64,000 nucleotides of DNA, taken from positions 186,001 through 250,000 of the forward strand of contig NZ_QVNU01000006.1 in NCBI RefSeq assembly GCF_003545715.1, given 5' to 3'. The translations under genes and the position numbers were made by a program. The stretch comes from Taibaiella koreensis (lineage in GTDB: Bacteria; Bacteroidota; Bacteroidia; Chitinophagales; Chitinophagaceae). Below the pieces are notes generated by a model. The model was not told the origin of the DNA and made no database searches. It worked only from the letters and a program-made list of their open reading frames with translations. Within the stretch, counting starts at the first letter, position 1; each line of letters begins with the position of its first letter. This document shows positions 34,350 through 43,036 of the stretch, in pieces.

Positions 34350-35600
34350 ATGAAATTATTCAGCAGGTACCATCGCTACCACCTCATCCTGATGGCGCTT
34401 CTTTTCATCTGTTCGGGTGTACTGTATTATGTGCTGGTACGACAGATCGTGATCCACGAACTGGACGAAGCGCTGGATGACTGCAAGAAACGCATCATTG
34501 TGTATACGGAAGCCCATGAACAATTTCCTGCAGAAAGCCCCATCGGCGAAACCTATGTTCGGTATACCCCCGCAGCAGCGACACAAGCCGATCAGTATGC
34601 CCTCACCAATCTGCCGGTACCGGGTAAGCGAAAGCTGCACCGTTACCGGCAGCTGACCTTTACCGTAGACCGCGAGGGCAGGCATTTCCAGGTCCTTGTA
34701 GCCAGACCTCTTGAAGGCACCAAGCTGATGATACAGGCCATACTGGCCACTACCCTGGGGTTACTGCTGCTCGTGATCCTCATCTCCGTATTGCTGAACC
34801 GCCTGCTGCTGGCCAATACCTGGAAACCCTTCTATCAAACGCTGGACCGGCTCAGCGGCTTCCAGCTGGGTAAGAATGCCCCTTTGGAGCTGCCCGACAC
34901 CACTATTGATGAATTCCGTTTTCTTCATCGCAGCCTGCAACAAATGGTGGGCCTGGCCGAGCAGGAATACCGGATATTAAAAGAATTCACAGAAAATGCG
35001 GCGCATGAAATGCAAACACCGCTGGCCATCGTCCGGTCCAAGCTGGACCTTGTGATCCAGCAGGAAGGTCTTTCGGAACAGCAAGCCCAGGCCATCCACA
35101 GCGCCTATGCCGGCATTAAGCGCCTCGACAAGCTCAACCGTTCGCTGCTGCTGCTGGCCCGTATTGAAAACCGCCAATACGGTGAACAATCGCTCATCGA
35201 CCTGGAAAGCAAAACAGCTGAGAAGCTGGAGCAAATGCAGGAGCTGGCGCGGGGTGCAGGGGTTACAATACACAGTAACCTGGAAGCGGCAATGATCCGT
35301 TTCAATGAGACCTTACTGGACATCCTGCTCAACAACCTGCTCGGCAACGCCATACGGCACAATCTACCGGGTGGTAGTGTTACCGTCCGTCTTGGTCCCG
35401 GCGCCCTGCGTATTGCCAATACGGGACAAGAGCAGCCATTGGACACCACTCATGTTTTCCGCCGTTTCCGTAAAGAGCAACAGCATAGCAGCGGGCATGG
35501 GCTGGGCCTGTCCATAGCCCATCAGATATGCCTGCAAAGCAGTACTGGCCTGCACTATACACACGAAGGGGCACAGCACATCTTTACGTTAACCTGGTAA
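34350..35600 (+). CDS. sensor histidine kinase
   Basis: This 416-residue inner-membrane kinase has TM1 at about 10-30, a periplasmic sensor of about 100 residues, TM2 at about 130-155, then HAMP-like linker, HisKA with H219 in ENAAHEMQTPLA, and HATPase with NNLLGNAIRHN, IANTG and GHGLGLSIAHQ. It pairs with the response regulator 11 bp upstream. Genes of this layout in Bacteroidota often sense envelope or metal stress. The signal here is unknown. Confidence 0.92.
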   Translation: MKLFSRYHRYHLILMALLFICSGVLYYVLVRQIVIHELDEALDDCKKRIIVYTEAHEQFPAESPIGETYVRYTPAAATQADQYALTNLPVPGKRKLHRYRQLTFTVDREGRHFQVLVARPLEGTKLMIQAILATTLGLLLLVILISVLLNRLLLANTWKPFYQTLDRLSGFQLGKNAPLELPDTTIDEFRFLHRSLQQMVGLAEQEYRILKEFTENAAHEMQTPLAIVRSKLDLVIQQEGLSEQQAQAIHSAYAGIKRLDKLNRSLLLLARIENRQYGEQSLIDLESKTAEKLEQMQELARGAGVTIHSNLEAAMIRFNETLLDILLNNLLGNAIRHNLPGGSVTVRLGPGALRIANTGQEQPLDTTHVFRRFRKEQQHSSGHGLGLSIAHQICLQSSTGLHYTHEGAQHIFTLTW

Positions 35601-35656
35601 ACAGGCTACAGAAAGTCTCCAGAATCGGGCTATAGCTTTGCCGTACAAACCAGCAT

Positions 35657-38107
35657 ATGAGGTATTTCTGGATGATCGTCCTACTGGTCAGCACCATACA
35701 AAGCAAAGCACAACATACACTTTCGGGAACCCTTTATGACGGCAGCAGTTCTACGGGCCTGGGCTATGCCACCGTATCGCTGCTCGACCTGTCACAGGGA
35801 AAAATCCGCGACGGCGCCCTGACCGATAGTTCCGGACATTTTATACTCAACGATGTCCCTCAGGGGAGGTATTTGGTCAAAGCCGATTTCCTGGGATACA
35901 AACAGGCGGTATCGGACACTATCAGGATATCGGGAACACAAGGCAATACAACCTTGCCCGCTATGACGCTGATGGCCGATGGCCACAACCTGGATATGGT
36001 TACGGTAAGCGCCAGGGCCGCAGTAATTGAGAACAAGGTAGACAGGCTCATATACAACGCCGCCGCCGATGTCACCGCCCAGGGCGGCGTAGCGCTTGAT
36101 GTGCTTAAAAAAGTGCCCCAGGTATCGGTAGATGCCGATGGCAATGTAGAGCTGCAGGGCAATCCCAATATCCGTTTCCTGATCAATGGCAAGCCATCGG
36201 GTATGTTTGGCAGCAGCCTTACCGATGCGCTGGCCTCCATACCCGCAAGCGGGATACAGAGTATTGAAGTCATTACCAATCCGGGTGCGCAATATGATGC
36301 CCAGGGCACCGGAGGGATCATCAACATCAAGCTTAAGGAGAATCGCCGGGCCGGGAGCAATGGTAGCATCGATCTTTCTGCCGGCACCAGGCTGGAAAAT
36401 GGATCGGCCAATCTTAACTACCGGAAAAACAACATCGGCTTCAACGCCTTCATTAGCGGCAATGCGCAAATCAACTCCCGCTCACCTGCCAGCCAGGACA
36501 GGACGGGCTATGATGCCAGCGCGCAACAATATACCCGGCTGCAACAGGAGGGCTATACCGACATGATCCGCAAAGGGCTGCAGACCGGCTTAGGTATGGA
36601 TTGGACCTTATCACGCGACAATGTGCTTACAGCCACACTGCAATATAGTGATTTCAGCATGCGCAAAACAGGAGAGACCCAACAACTGGAAACGACTCTG
36701 AACGATGCAGGGCAAGCTCTTTCGGATCAGCCTGCCACCCGGAGCACGCTGAGCAGCTTCCGTAGCCGTGCCGTCGACTGGAGCCTGGGCTATAAAAGTA
36801 AATTAGGCGGCAAAGACGATGAGTTAAACCTGCTGTACACGGCCAGCCTGGGCAATCCCGAGATGCATTCCCGGCAGAGCCTTAGTATGCCCGGCGCTAC
36901 ACAGCCCTATGCCGGCAACGACGTGATCAACCCCGGGAAGGATCAGCAGCATTACCTCTCGATCGATTACAGCCATCCTTTTTCAGATGGTCTCAAGCTG
37001 GAGGCAGGGCTCAAGGGCAGCCTGCAGCATATCGAAAGCGATAACCGTCAAAGCCTGCTGTCAGCCGGACCGGAACAGTATGTTTTTTCGCCCGGGCTCT
37101 CCTACCTGCTTCGTTATGACCTTTCGGTGTACGCAGGCTATGTATCGGCTTCGGCGAAGCTCTGGCATTGGCTCGATCTGAAAGCAGGACTACGATTGGA
37201 ATACACTCATATCCGTCTCAATGGCGACAAAAACCTCATCCCCTCCTATACCACCCCTGTACCTACCCTGCTGTTATCGCATGAGTTCGCGGGCCGGCAA
37301 CTCATCAGGCTTAGCTTTAGCCGTCGCCTGGAACGCCCGGAGTACGAGGAGCTCAATCCTTTCCTCAACCTCAGCGACCCTTATAACATTGTTACCGGCA
37401 ATCCCTACCTCCGGCCTGAGATCGCCAACAACTTCGAGCTCGGATACAGCCGCTCTTTCGATAATGGTGTGAATATATTTGCAGCACTTACCGAACGCAT
37501 CAATACCAGCGATGTAAAGTCCTTTACCACTTTCTATCCTGTATATACCGTCGGCGATTCGGCCTATTATAATGTGTCGGTAACCGACAAGCGGAATATA
37601 GGAAAAGAATATAACTCGGGCCTTACGCTTTCCGGAAGCGTTCCGATAGGCGCACTCAACCTACGTACCAATGCGATGTTCATCCACAAACACATCGTAA
37701 ACGAGCTTCCCGGAGCCAGTGCGGTAACCAATGCTTTTACCACGCGGATAAATCTTAATGCCAGCTATACCCTTCCGGCCGGGTTTCTGGCCGAAGCATC
37801 CGGCAATTATCGTTCCGGATTTGTGAGCATACAAGGCAGGCAACCACAATTGCTGACCTATACCTTCGCAGTCAGGAAACAATTCCGGAATAGCCGCGCC
37901 AGCGTAGGCCTTACGGCTACAAATATTTTCAGCCGGTATGTGCGCCAGACGACCACGGTACAGACAGACAATTATACCTCTTATGCTGTAAGGGACTTGC
38001 CGTTCCGGTCTATCGGCATCACATTCGGATACAAATTCGGCAAAACGGAAACAGGCAAAAAAGAGAAGCTCCCCGTAACGACGGAACATTTGCCTTCCGA
38101 GAATTAA
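35657..38107 (+). CDS. outer-membrane beta-barrel (TonB-dependent receptor-like) protein
   Basis: This 816-residue protein has a signal peptide ending at SKAQ. It has a CarboxypepD_reg-like beta domain (about 20-105: SGTLYDGSSSTGLGYATVSL), a plug domain (about 110-230: ALDVLKKVPQVSVDADG ... IEVITNPGAQYDAQGTGGIINI) and a C-terminal barrel of the OMP_b-brl_3 type. There is no obvious TonB box. It probably imports a siderophore, oligosaccharide or peptide, or has a signalling role. A TAGCTTTG box lies 16 nt upstream, so it has its own promoter after the kinase. Confidence 0.88.
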   Translation: MRYFWMIVLLVSTIQSKAQHTLSGTLYDGSSSTGLGYATVSLLDLSQGKIRDGALTDSSGHFILNDVPQGRYLVKADFLGYKQAVSDTIRISGTQGNTTLPAMTLMADGHNLDMVTVSARAAVIENKVDRLIYNAAADVTAQGGVALDVLKKVPQVSVDADGNVELQGNPNIRFLINGKPSGMFGSSLTDALASIPASGIQSIEVITNPGAQYDAQGTGGIINIKLKENRRAGSNGSIDLSAGTRLENGSANLNYRKNNIGFNAFISGNAQINSRSPASQDRTGYDASAQQYTRLQQEGYTDMIRKGLQTGLGMDWTLSRDNVLTATLQYSDFSMRKTGETQQLETTLNDAGQALSDQPATRSTLSSFRSRAVDWSLGYKSKLGGKDDELNLLYTASLGNPEMHSRQSLSMPGATQPYAGNDVINPGKDQQHYLSIDYSHPFSDGLKLEAGLKGSLQHIESDNRQSLLSAGPEQYVFSPGLSYLLRYDLSVYAGYVSASAKLWHWLDLKAGLRLEYTHIRLNGDKNLIPSYTTPVPTLLLSHEFAGRQLIRLSFSRRLERPEYEELNPFLNLSDPYNIVTGNPYLRPEIANNFELGYSRSFDNGVNIFAALTERINTSDVKSFTTFYPVYTVGDSAYYNVSVTDKRNIGKEYNSGLTLSGSVPIGALNLRTNAMFIHKHIVNELPGASAVTNAFTTRINLNASYTLPAGFLAEASGNYRSGFVSIQGRQPQLLTYTFAVRKQFRNSRASVGLTATNIFSRYVRQTTTVQTDNYTSYAVRDLPFRSIGITFGYKFGKTETGKKEKLPVTTEHLPSEN

Positions 38108-38119
38108 AATGTACGACTC

Positions 38120-38815
38120 ATGGATAGACATAGTCTCTTAACAATGATCCTGCTAACCTGCTCCGTCTGCGTAAGGGCGCAGCCGGCTGACAGTATGGTT
38201 GCTCCGCCGGCAACGCGCTTCAGCATGCAGCAGCTCACTGTTCCCGCAGCGCTGATCACTACAGGTGTGCTCAGTGTAACGGTATTGGAAAATGCAACCA
38301 GCAACAAGATCGCATCCTGGCGCAGCCGGCAGTGGGATGGCTTTCATACGCGTGTGGACGATTACCTGCAATATGCACCGATACCCCTGGCCTACGGGCT
38401 TGACCTTATCGGTATTCCCTCGCGAAATGATGTATGGAACAGAAGCCTGATTCTGGTCAAAGGGGAATTGCTGATGCTGGCCTCGGTCAACCTGATCAAA
38501 TATACCACGAGAGAACAACGCCCCGACGGTAGCAACAACCACTCCTTTCCCTCGGGCCATACCGCGCAGGCCTTTGCCGCAGCCACTTTCCTTAGTGAAG
38601 AGTATAAAGCGCGGCTACCCTGGATCCCCTATGCGGCTTACGGTATGGCAGCAGCCACAGGGGTGCTGCGTATCGCCAACAATAAACACTATCTTGGCGA
38701 TGTGCTTACCGGCGCCGGGCTGGGCATATTGTCTATGAAAGTCTCGTACTGGACCCATCGCTACCTGTGGGGAAAGCATAAAAGACGACGGCCTGTTCGT
38801 AACTTGCAGCCATAG
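38120..38815 (+). CDS. PAP2 superfamily phosphatase
   Basis: This 231-residue exported or membrane-associated phosphatase is only 12 bp past the receptor stop. The PAP2 signature is complete: K-x6-R-P (KYTTREQRP), SFPSGHTAQ and R-x6-H-x3-D (LRIANNKHYLGD). A signal-like N-terminus ends near RAQ. Such enzymes dephosphorylate lipid A, undecaprenyl pyrophosphate or phosphatidate. Its place after a two-component system and a receptor makes lipid A or envelope-lipid remodelling plausible, by inference only. Confidence 0.87.
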   Translation: MDRHSLLTMILLTCSVCVRAQPADSMVAPPATRFSMQQLTVPAALITTGVLSVTVLENATSNKIASWRSRQWDGFHTRVDDYLQYAPIPLAYGLDLIGIPSRNDVWNRSLILVKGELLMLASVNLIKYTTREQRPDGSNNHSFPSGHTAQAFAAATFLSEEYKARLPWIPYAAYGMAAATGVLRIANNKHYLGDVLTGAGLGILSMKVSYWTHRYLWGKHKRRRPVRNLQP

Positions 38816-38831
38816 CCCAAAACACCATCTT

Positions 38832-39245
38832 ATGTGGAAATATTACGCATTTCTATCCGCTTTCTTTGCCGCGCTCACGGCGATATTGGCCAAAATAGGG
38901 ATCAAGGGCATTCATGGCAATGTGGCCACAGCCATCCGTACCGTAGTGATCCTCTTTATCGCCTGGGGCATTGTCCTGTTCAGCGGCGAGCTACGGGAAG
39001 TACGGACGATCAGCAAAAACAACCTGTTGTTCCTGGCGCTTTCAGGCGTGGCTACCGGGCTGTCCTGGATCTTTTATTTCAAAGCGCTGGAAACGGGCAA
39101 AGTATCTCAGGTCGCACCGTTAGACAAGCTCAGTGTTGCCATCGCTATGGGACTGGCTTTCCTGCTGCTGAGGGAGCAGCCTGATCTAAAAACGATCCTG
39201 GGTGGATTACTTATCGTTGCCGGCGCTATCATCATTATTCTTTAG
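38832..39245 (+). CDS. half-size EamA (DMT) transporter
   Basis: This 137-residue protein holds a single EamA domain with about five membrane helices (YYAFLSAFFAALTAILAKIGI, TWIFYFKALETGKVSQVAPLDKLSVAI). Half-size EamA proteins work as homodimers or heterodimers. It is 16 bp downstream of the PAP2 gene and likely in the same operon, which suggests an envelope or lipid-related substrate, but none is visible. Confidence 0.85.
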   Translation: MWKYYAFLSAFFAALTAILAKIGIKGIHGNVATAIRTVVILFIAWGIVLFSGELREVRTISKNNLLFLALSGVATGLSWIFYFKALETGKVSQVAPLDKLSVAIAMGLAFLLLREQPDLKTILGGLLIVAGAIIIIL

Positions 39246-39266
39246 GCCTGCTGCCAGCAAATTTCG

Positions 39267-39274
39267 TATCTTTG
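39267..39274 (+). promoter_or_regulatory. -7 box TATCTTTG of the ABC-F gene
   Basis: This is a perfect TAnnTTTG, 112 nt before ATG 39387, giving a leader of about 105 nt with a possible attenuator. Confidence 0.5.
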
Positions 39275-39333
39275 CTGCTCTTCACACGAGATACAACATG
39301 TAGAAAAATTGCTTTCAACCGGATATTGAACCC

Positions 39334-39364
39334 CTGCCTGTACCAGGCGGTGTTTCTATTATTT
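39334..39364 (+). promoter_or_regulatory. possible leader attenuator of the ABC-F gene
   Basis: A short hairpin with GCCTG (39336-39340) and CAGGC (39344-39348), extended by T-G and C-G pairs, is followed by the T-rich GTGTTTCTATTATTT. An ATG-TAG mini-frame lies at 39298. Leader attenuation is known for resistance ABC-F genes; here it is inferred. Confidence 0.35.
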
Positions 39365-39386
39365 CATCTTCAGAAAGTAATTTTCT

Positions 39387-40976
39387 ATGCTTACGTTACA
39401 ACAGATCACGTATGCGCATCCCAATAAGGATGTGCTTTTCGATCAGCTTAACCTTACCATTAATAAAAACGAAAAGATCGCGCTGATAGGCAATAACGGC
39501 GCCGGGAAATCCACGCTATTAAAGATCATGGCCGGATTGCTGCTACCCCTTAACGGCGAGCTGCAGACGGAAACACTGCCTTACTATATTCCGCAACACT
39601 TTGGTCAGTTCAACCAGCAGTCTGTTGCCGAAGCGCTCCACATCGGCAAAAAGCTAGAAGCATTGCATGCCATCCTTGCCGGCGAGGTCACTGAAGCGCA
39701 TTTCAATACGCTCGACGATGATTGGGATATCGAGGAGCGTTGCCGCGAAGCCCTTGCCCATTGGGACCTTGAAGCGCTCGACTTGTCGCAGCCGATGAGC
39801 ACGTTAAGCGGCGGGCAGAAGACGAAGGTATTTCTGGCCGGTATCCGGATACATCGCCCGCAGTTGGTGCTTATGGATGAGCCCAGCAACCACCTGGACA
39901 CACAAAGCAGGATGCTTCTTTATGATTACATACAATCTACCAACGACACGCTGATCGTTGTGAGCCACGACAGAACACTGCTCGATATCCTTCCTGTAGT
40001 CTATGAGCTCGGCAAGCAGGGCATTACCATATACGGGGGCAATTACACATTCTATACGATGCAAAAAACGATAGAAGTACAGGCCTTGCAGGAAGGACTG
40101 AAAGACAGAGAAAAAGCCCTGCGGAAGGCCAGGGAGGTAGAGCGGGAAACTATTGAACGGCAGCAAAAACTGGATGCCCGCGGCAAACGCAAGCAGGAAA
40201 AAGCCGGCATTCCGACCATTGCTATGAATACGCTCAGGAACAACGCAGAGAAAAGCACTGCCAAAACGAAGGAAGTGCATGCGGAAAAAGTGGAGGCCTT
40301 GCATAAGGAAGTAGGCGATCTGCGCCGGGAGCTACCCGACAAGGACAAAATGAAGCTCGGCTTTGGAGACACGGCTTTGCACAACGGCAAAATACTGGTA
40401 ACGGCAAAAGAAATCAATTGCAGTTATGGCACACACTTCTTGTGGAAAACGCCTTTAAGCCTCCAGATCACGAGCGGCCAGCGCCTGGCGATCAAGGGCC
40501 ATAACGGGTCGGGCAAAACAAGCCTGATACGGATCATCCTGGGTCAACTGGAACCGTCTTCAGGCACGATACAACGGACTGCAACCGATGCGATCTATAT
40601 CGACCAGGACTATTCGCTTATTGACAACCGGCTCAGCGTATACGAGCAGGCAGAGCGGTATAATACAGGACGGTTGCAGGAACATGAGGTCAAAAGCCGG
40701 CTGACACACTTCCTGTTCCAGGCTACGCAATGGCATAAGTCCTGCGCCGCCTTAAGCGGCGGTGAAAAGATGCGGCTGATCCTCTGCTGTCTTACGATAG
40801 GTGCGCAGGCCCCCGATATGATCGTGCTCGACGAGCCGACCAATAACCTGGATATCCAGAATATCGAGATCCTTACCGAAGCCATCAATAGCTACCGGGG
40901 TACCCTGATCGTGGTGAGCCATGACGCCCTCTTCCTGGAACAGGCAGGCGTCAACGAAGCGATAGTATTGGTATAA
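39387..40976 (+). CDS. ABC-F family ATPase (ribosome-associated)
   Basis: This 529-residue protein has two fused ABC domains and no membrane part. Domain 1: Walker A GNNGAGKST, signature LSGGQKTKV, Walker B LVLMDEPSNHLD. Domain 2: GHNGSGKTS, LSGGEKMRL, MIVLDEPTNNLD. The charged interdomain linker (about 225-330, RKAREVERETIERQQKL) is long, as in proteins that reach into the ribosome E site. The role is ribosome protection against antibiotics or translation factor activity; I cannot assign a drug class. The leader is unusually long. Confidence 0.9.
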   Translation: MLTLQQITYAHPNKDVLFDQLNLTINKNEKIALIGNNGAGKSTLLKIMAGLLLPLNGELQTETLPYYIPQHFGQFNQQSVAEALHIGKKLEALHAILAGEVTEAHFNTLDDDWDIEERCREALAHWDLEALDLSQPMSTLSGGQKTKVFLAGIRIHRPQLVLMDEPSNHLDTQSRMLLYDYIQSTNDTLIVVSHDRTLLDILPVVYELGKQGITIYGGNYTFYTMQKTIEVQALQEGLKDREKALRKAREVERETIERQQKLDARGKRKQEKAGIPTIAMNTLRNNAEKSTAKTKEVHAEKVEALHKEVGDLRRELPDKDKMKLGFGDTALHNGKILVTAKEINCSYGTHFLWKTPLSLQITSGQRLAIKGHNGSGKTSLIRIILGQLEPSSGTIQRTATDAIYIDQDYSLIDNRLSVYEQAERYNTGRLQEHEVKSRLTHFLFQATQWHKSCAALSGGEKMRLILCCLTIGAQAPDMIVLDEPTNNLDIQNIEILTEAINSYRGTLIVVSHDALFLEQAGVNEAIVLV

Positions 40977-40990
40977 GCAGGGAACGGGCA

Positions 40991-41027
40991 GCCGCAATGG
41001 ACCGGGAACGGTTTGTTGCGGCAATAT
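40991..41027. terminator. terminator between convergent ABC-F and ankyrin genes
   Basis: GCCGCAA (40991-40997) pairs with TTGCGGC (41016-41022), with an inner ACCG/CGGT stem and GGAA tetraloop, followed by AATATTTT. It lies against the ankyrin gene's stop codon. Confidence 0.7.
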
Positions 41028-41028
41028 T

Positions 41029-41631
41029 TTACCTGGCGCCGGCCTGCTCCAGAAACTGCGCCATTTCCTTTTGTCCTTTTTGTATCGCATGCTGCAAAGC
41101 GCTTACGCCATCTTTATCGGGCAGGTTGACATCGGCGCCCGCGGCGATCAGCATCGCCATGATACGCAGGTGCGCCGCGCCCCCATCGCCGAGGATCACC
41201 GTCTCCAGCAAGCCGGTCCAGCCCAGGCGGTTAACATGGTTGATGGGAAATGATTGATCTTCCAATATAGCAGCAACGGTCGCCACATGTCCTCTTTCGC
41301 AAGCGGGGATAAGTGCTGAGCCGCCATAGCGGTTATAGACCCTATAGTCAGCTCCGGCTTGCATACAGCGTCGCACGATATCCGTCAGTCCTTCTGCACC
41401 AGCATATAGAAAAGGCGAATCGGAAATATCGTCCTGCGCATTCACATCGGCGCCGGCATCGATCAATACGACAGCGGCATCCAGGCTTCTCAGCGACAAG
41501 GCAAACAGCAAGGGTGTCTTTCCATGGGCATCCCTCGCCTCTTTGTTTGTGCCCGCCGCCAGCGCCGCTTTTACATGGGCGGGATCATTTTGCCTGATGG
41601 CGTCTCTTAGCTGCTCGTTATTATCCATCAT
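41029..41631 (-). CDS. ankyrin-repeat protein
   Basis: This 200-residue protein consists of about six ankyrin repeats (HGKTPLLFAL, DAAVVLIDAGADVNAQDDISDSPFLYAGAEG, LTDIVRRCMQAGADYRVYNRYGGSALIPACERG, and so on) with no signal peptide, so a cytoplasmic protein-binding scaffold is likely. ATG 41631 (the second of two adjacent Met) is used. A GTG upstream at 41661 lies within the TACCTTTG box, 41661-41668 on the minus strand, that probably drives it. Confidence 0.88.
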   Translation of the reverse strand: MMDNNEQLRDAIRQNDPAHVKAALAAGTNKEARDAHGKTPLLFALSLRSLDAAVVLIDAGADVNAQDDISDSPFLYAGAEGLTDIVRRCMQAGADYRVYNRYGGSALIPACERGHVATVAAILEDQSFPINHVNRLGWTGLLETVILGDGGAAHLRIMAMLIAAGADVNLPDKDGVSALQHAIQKGQKEMAQFLEQAGAR

Positions 41632-41660
41632 GTAGTAGATCGACTTTATTGTTCCGGCCA

Positions 41661-41668
41661 CAAAGGTA
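41661..41668 (-). promoter_or_regulatory. -7 box TACCTTTG of the ankyrin gene
   Basis: This is a perfect TAnnTTTG on the minus strand, about 29 nt before the start at 41631. Confidence 0.5.
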
Positions 41669-41794
41669 GCAGTTCCATTTCATCGCTTTGCCCGGAGACA
41701 ATAACACCAGACGACAAGGAGTTATCTGGCACAGACAGCTCCTTGTTTGAATATGTTTTGATCGACCGGGAAGGTTTTGAAAAAAACTGCACCG

Positions 41795-42283
41795 TTAAAC
41801 CGTATCCGGCAAGCCTTCAGCCGACTGCACGATCTTTTTGATCAGGACAATCTGCCCCAGATGGTAATGCGTGTGTTCGACAATACCCTGAAGGTTGCGG
41901 TAGTAGTTGCCATAGGGTTCCTTAACAAAAAGGACATCCAGTTGCTCGTCTGGTAAACGCCCGGCGAGTATAGCGAAAGCTTCTGCATCGGCCCAGGTCT
42001 TTTCCTGCAGCTGCTCCCATTCTTCAGGACCGGTAATGGGCGGCAGAGCGAAGCTCAGCGCATCCTTTGCTTCCAAGGGGCCACCTTCCAGCACCTTGCG
42101 TACGGCACTGATGTAATAGTTGATATGAAAAACGAGCACCGCGATCGTATTGAACGAATGTACCTTCATCACCGCCTCTTGCCAGGTAACGTCCGTCAGG
42201 GTATCCTTAAGGTTGACCGAAGTCCAGTTGCCCCCGAAATGTACGTCGCGCAAGTGTTTCGCGATCTGTGCTGCTGTATTCAT
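41795..42283 (-). CDS. DinB-family protein
   Basis: This 162-residue four-helix-bundle protein is of the DinB/YfiT type. The metal-site histidines are in the expected places: one in VLVFHINYY and two near the end in IVEHTHYHLGQIV. Such proteins are metal-dependent hydrolases or thiol transferases, substrate unknown. It lies 91 bp downstream of the SRPBCC gene on the same strand. A 9-bp stem-loop (42283-42305) abuts its start codon. Confidence 0.85.
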   Translation of the reverse strand: MNTAAQIAKHLRDVHFGGNWTSVNLKDTLTDVTWQEAVMKVHSFNTIAVLVFHINYYISAVRKVLEGGPLEAKDALSFALPPITGPEEWEQLQEKTWADAEAFAILAGRLPDEQLDVLFVKEPYGNYYRNLQGIVEHTHYHLGQIVLIKKIVQSAEGLPDTV

Positions 42284-42305
42284 AGCTGTGTGTTGAACAC
42301 AGCTA
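42283..42305 (-). promoter_or_regulatory. stem-loop at the start codon of the DinB gene
   Basis: TAGCTGTGT pairs with ACACAGCTA around a 5-nt loop; the A of the ATG is the last paired base. It could mask ribosome binding. Confidence 0.4.
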
Positions 42306-42374
42306 AAATAATCAAAATTCAGAAAAGACCGGAATCCAGCATGCGGGCAGGCCCGGCATGTTCCAGGAGGCCGG

Positions 42375-42866
42375 CTATTCTGCTATCTTCCATTTTTCCA
42401 ATAGCGAAGCATTAAAGCCACCCTCCTTAGGATTAGGCTGTCCCTTACCCTTTGTAATCAGCTCATACAGGCTCTTGCGGATATAATTGGTCCAGGCATC
42501 ATTGCATATCTCGAAGCATTCATATGCCGGGGTCAACCCCTGGTGGGTAAAGCGAAGCGTCGTTTTCCCCTCATTGTGGCTGATCTCGAAAATGACCTTT
42601 GTATCCTTCCACTCAGCCTGATCGTCGATAAAATTAAAACGGTTATCTAAAATGTGCCAGACGACCTTCTCTTCCGGGACCACCTGTTCCAGCTTTATCT
42701 TACTCAGGTGAACGTCCCTGTAATGATAGAGAAACACATCGCCCTGTTCCGTGGTAGGGCCTTCAATATCTTCCGACCACCATCCGCGTACATTATTAAT
42801 GGCATCGAAAACTTCTTTTGCAGTCTGATCTACTATGATGGTAGTGCTGAAATCCTGGTTGTTCAT
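42375..42866 (-). CDS. SRPBCC / AHSA1-like START-fold protein
   Basis: This 163-residue protein has the START/AHSA1 pattern: FSTTIIVDQTAKEVFDAINNVRGWW at the N-terminus, then WHILDNRFNFIDDQAEW, LRFTHQGLTPAYECFEICNDAWTNYI and a terminal helix. These cavity proteins bind lipids or other hydrophobic ligands. ATG 42866 is chosen because the family begins there; the upstream frame has no match and contains a TACCTTTG box (42935-42942). It is divergent from the AraC-type regulator. Confidence 0.8.
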   Translation of the reverse strand: MNNQDFSTTIIVDQTAKEVFDAINNVRGWWSEDIEGPTTEQGDVFLYHYRDVHLSKIKLEQVVPEEKVVWHILDNRFNFIDDQAEWKDTKVIFEISHNEGKTTLRFTHQGLTPAYECFEICNDAWTNYIRKSLYELITKGKGQPNPKEGGFNASLLEKWKIAE

Positions 42867-42990
42867 ATTTTTTTGTTTGTAGCGATTAATAAAGCGCCGG
42901 CCTGATCTTTGTTTACCGGCTTGATTTCCTATGTCAAAGGTACTGTCCTGCGTGGCCACCCCGAGGGGGAGAAATAGACTTTAGCATGGG

Positions 42991-43021
42991 TTGATTTGGC
43001 CAGGATCATTGGCTAACTTTG
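42991..43021 (+). promoter_or_regulatory. promoter of the AraC-family gene
   Basis: A -33 TTG (42991-42993), a 20-nt spacer and a -7 TAACTTTG (43014-43021), 15 nt before ATG 43037. Confidence 0.65.
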
Positions 43022-43036
43022 TAAAAACAGCCTGGC

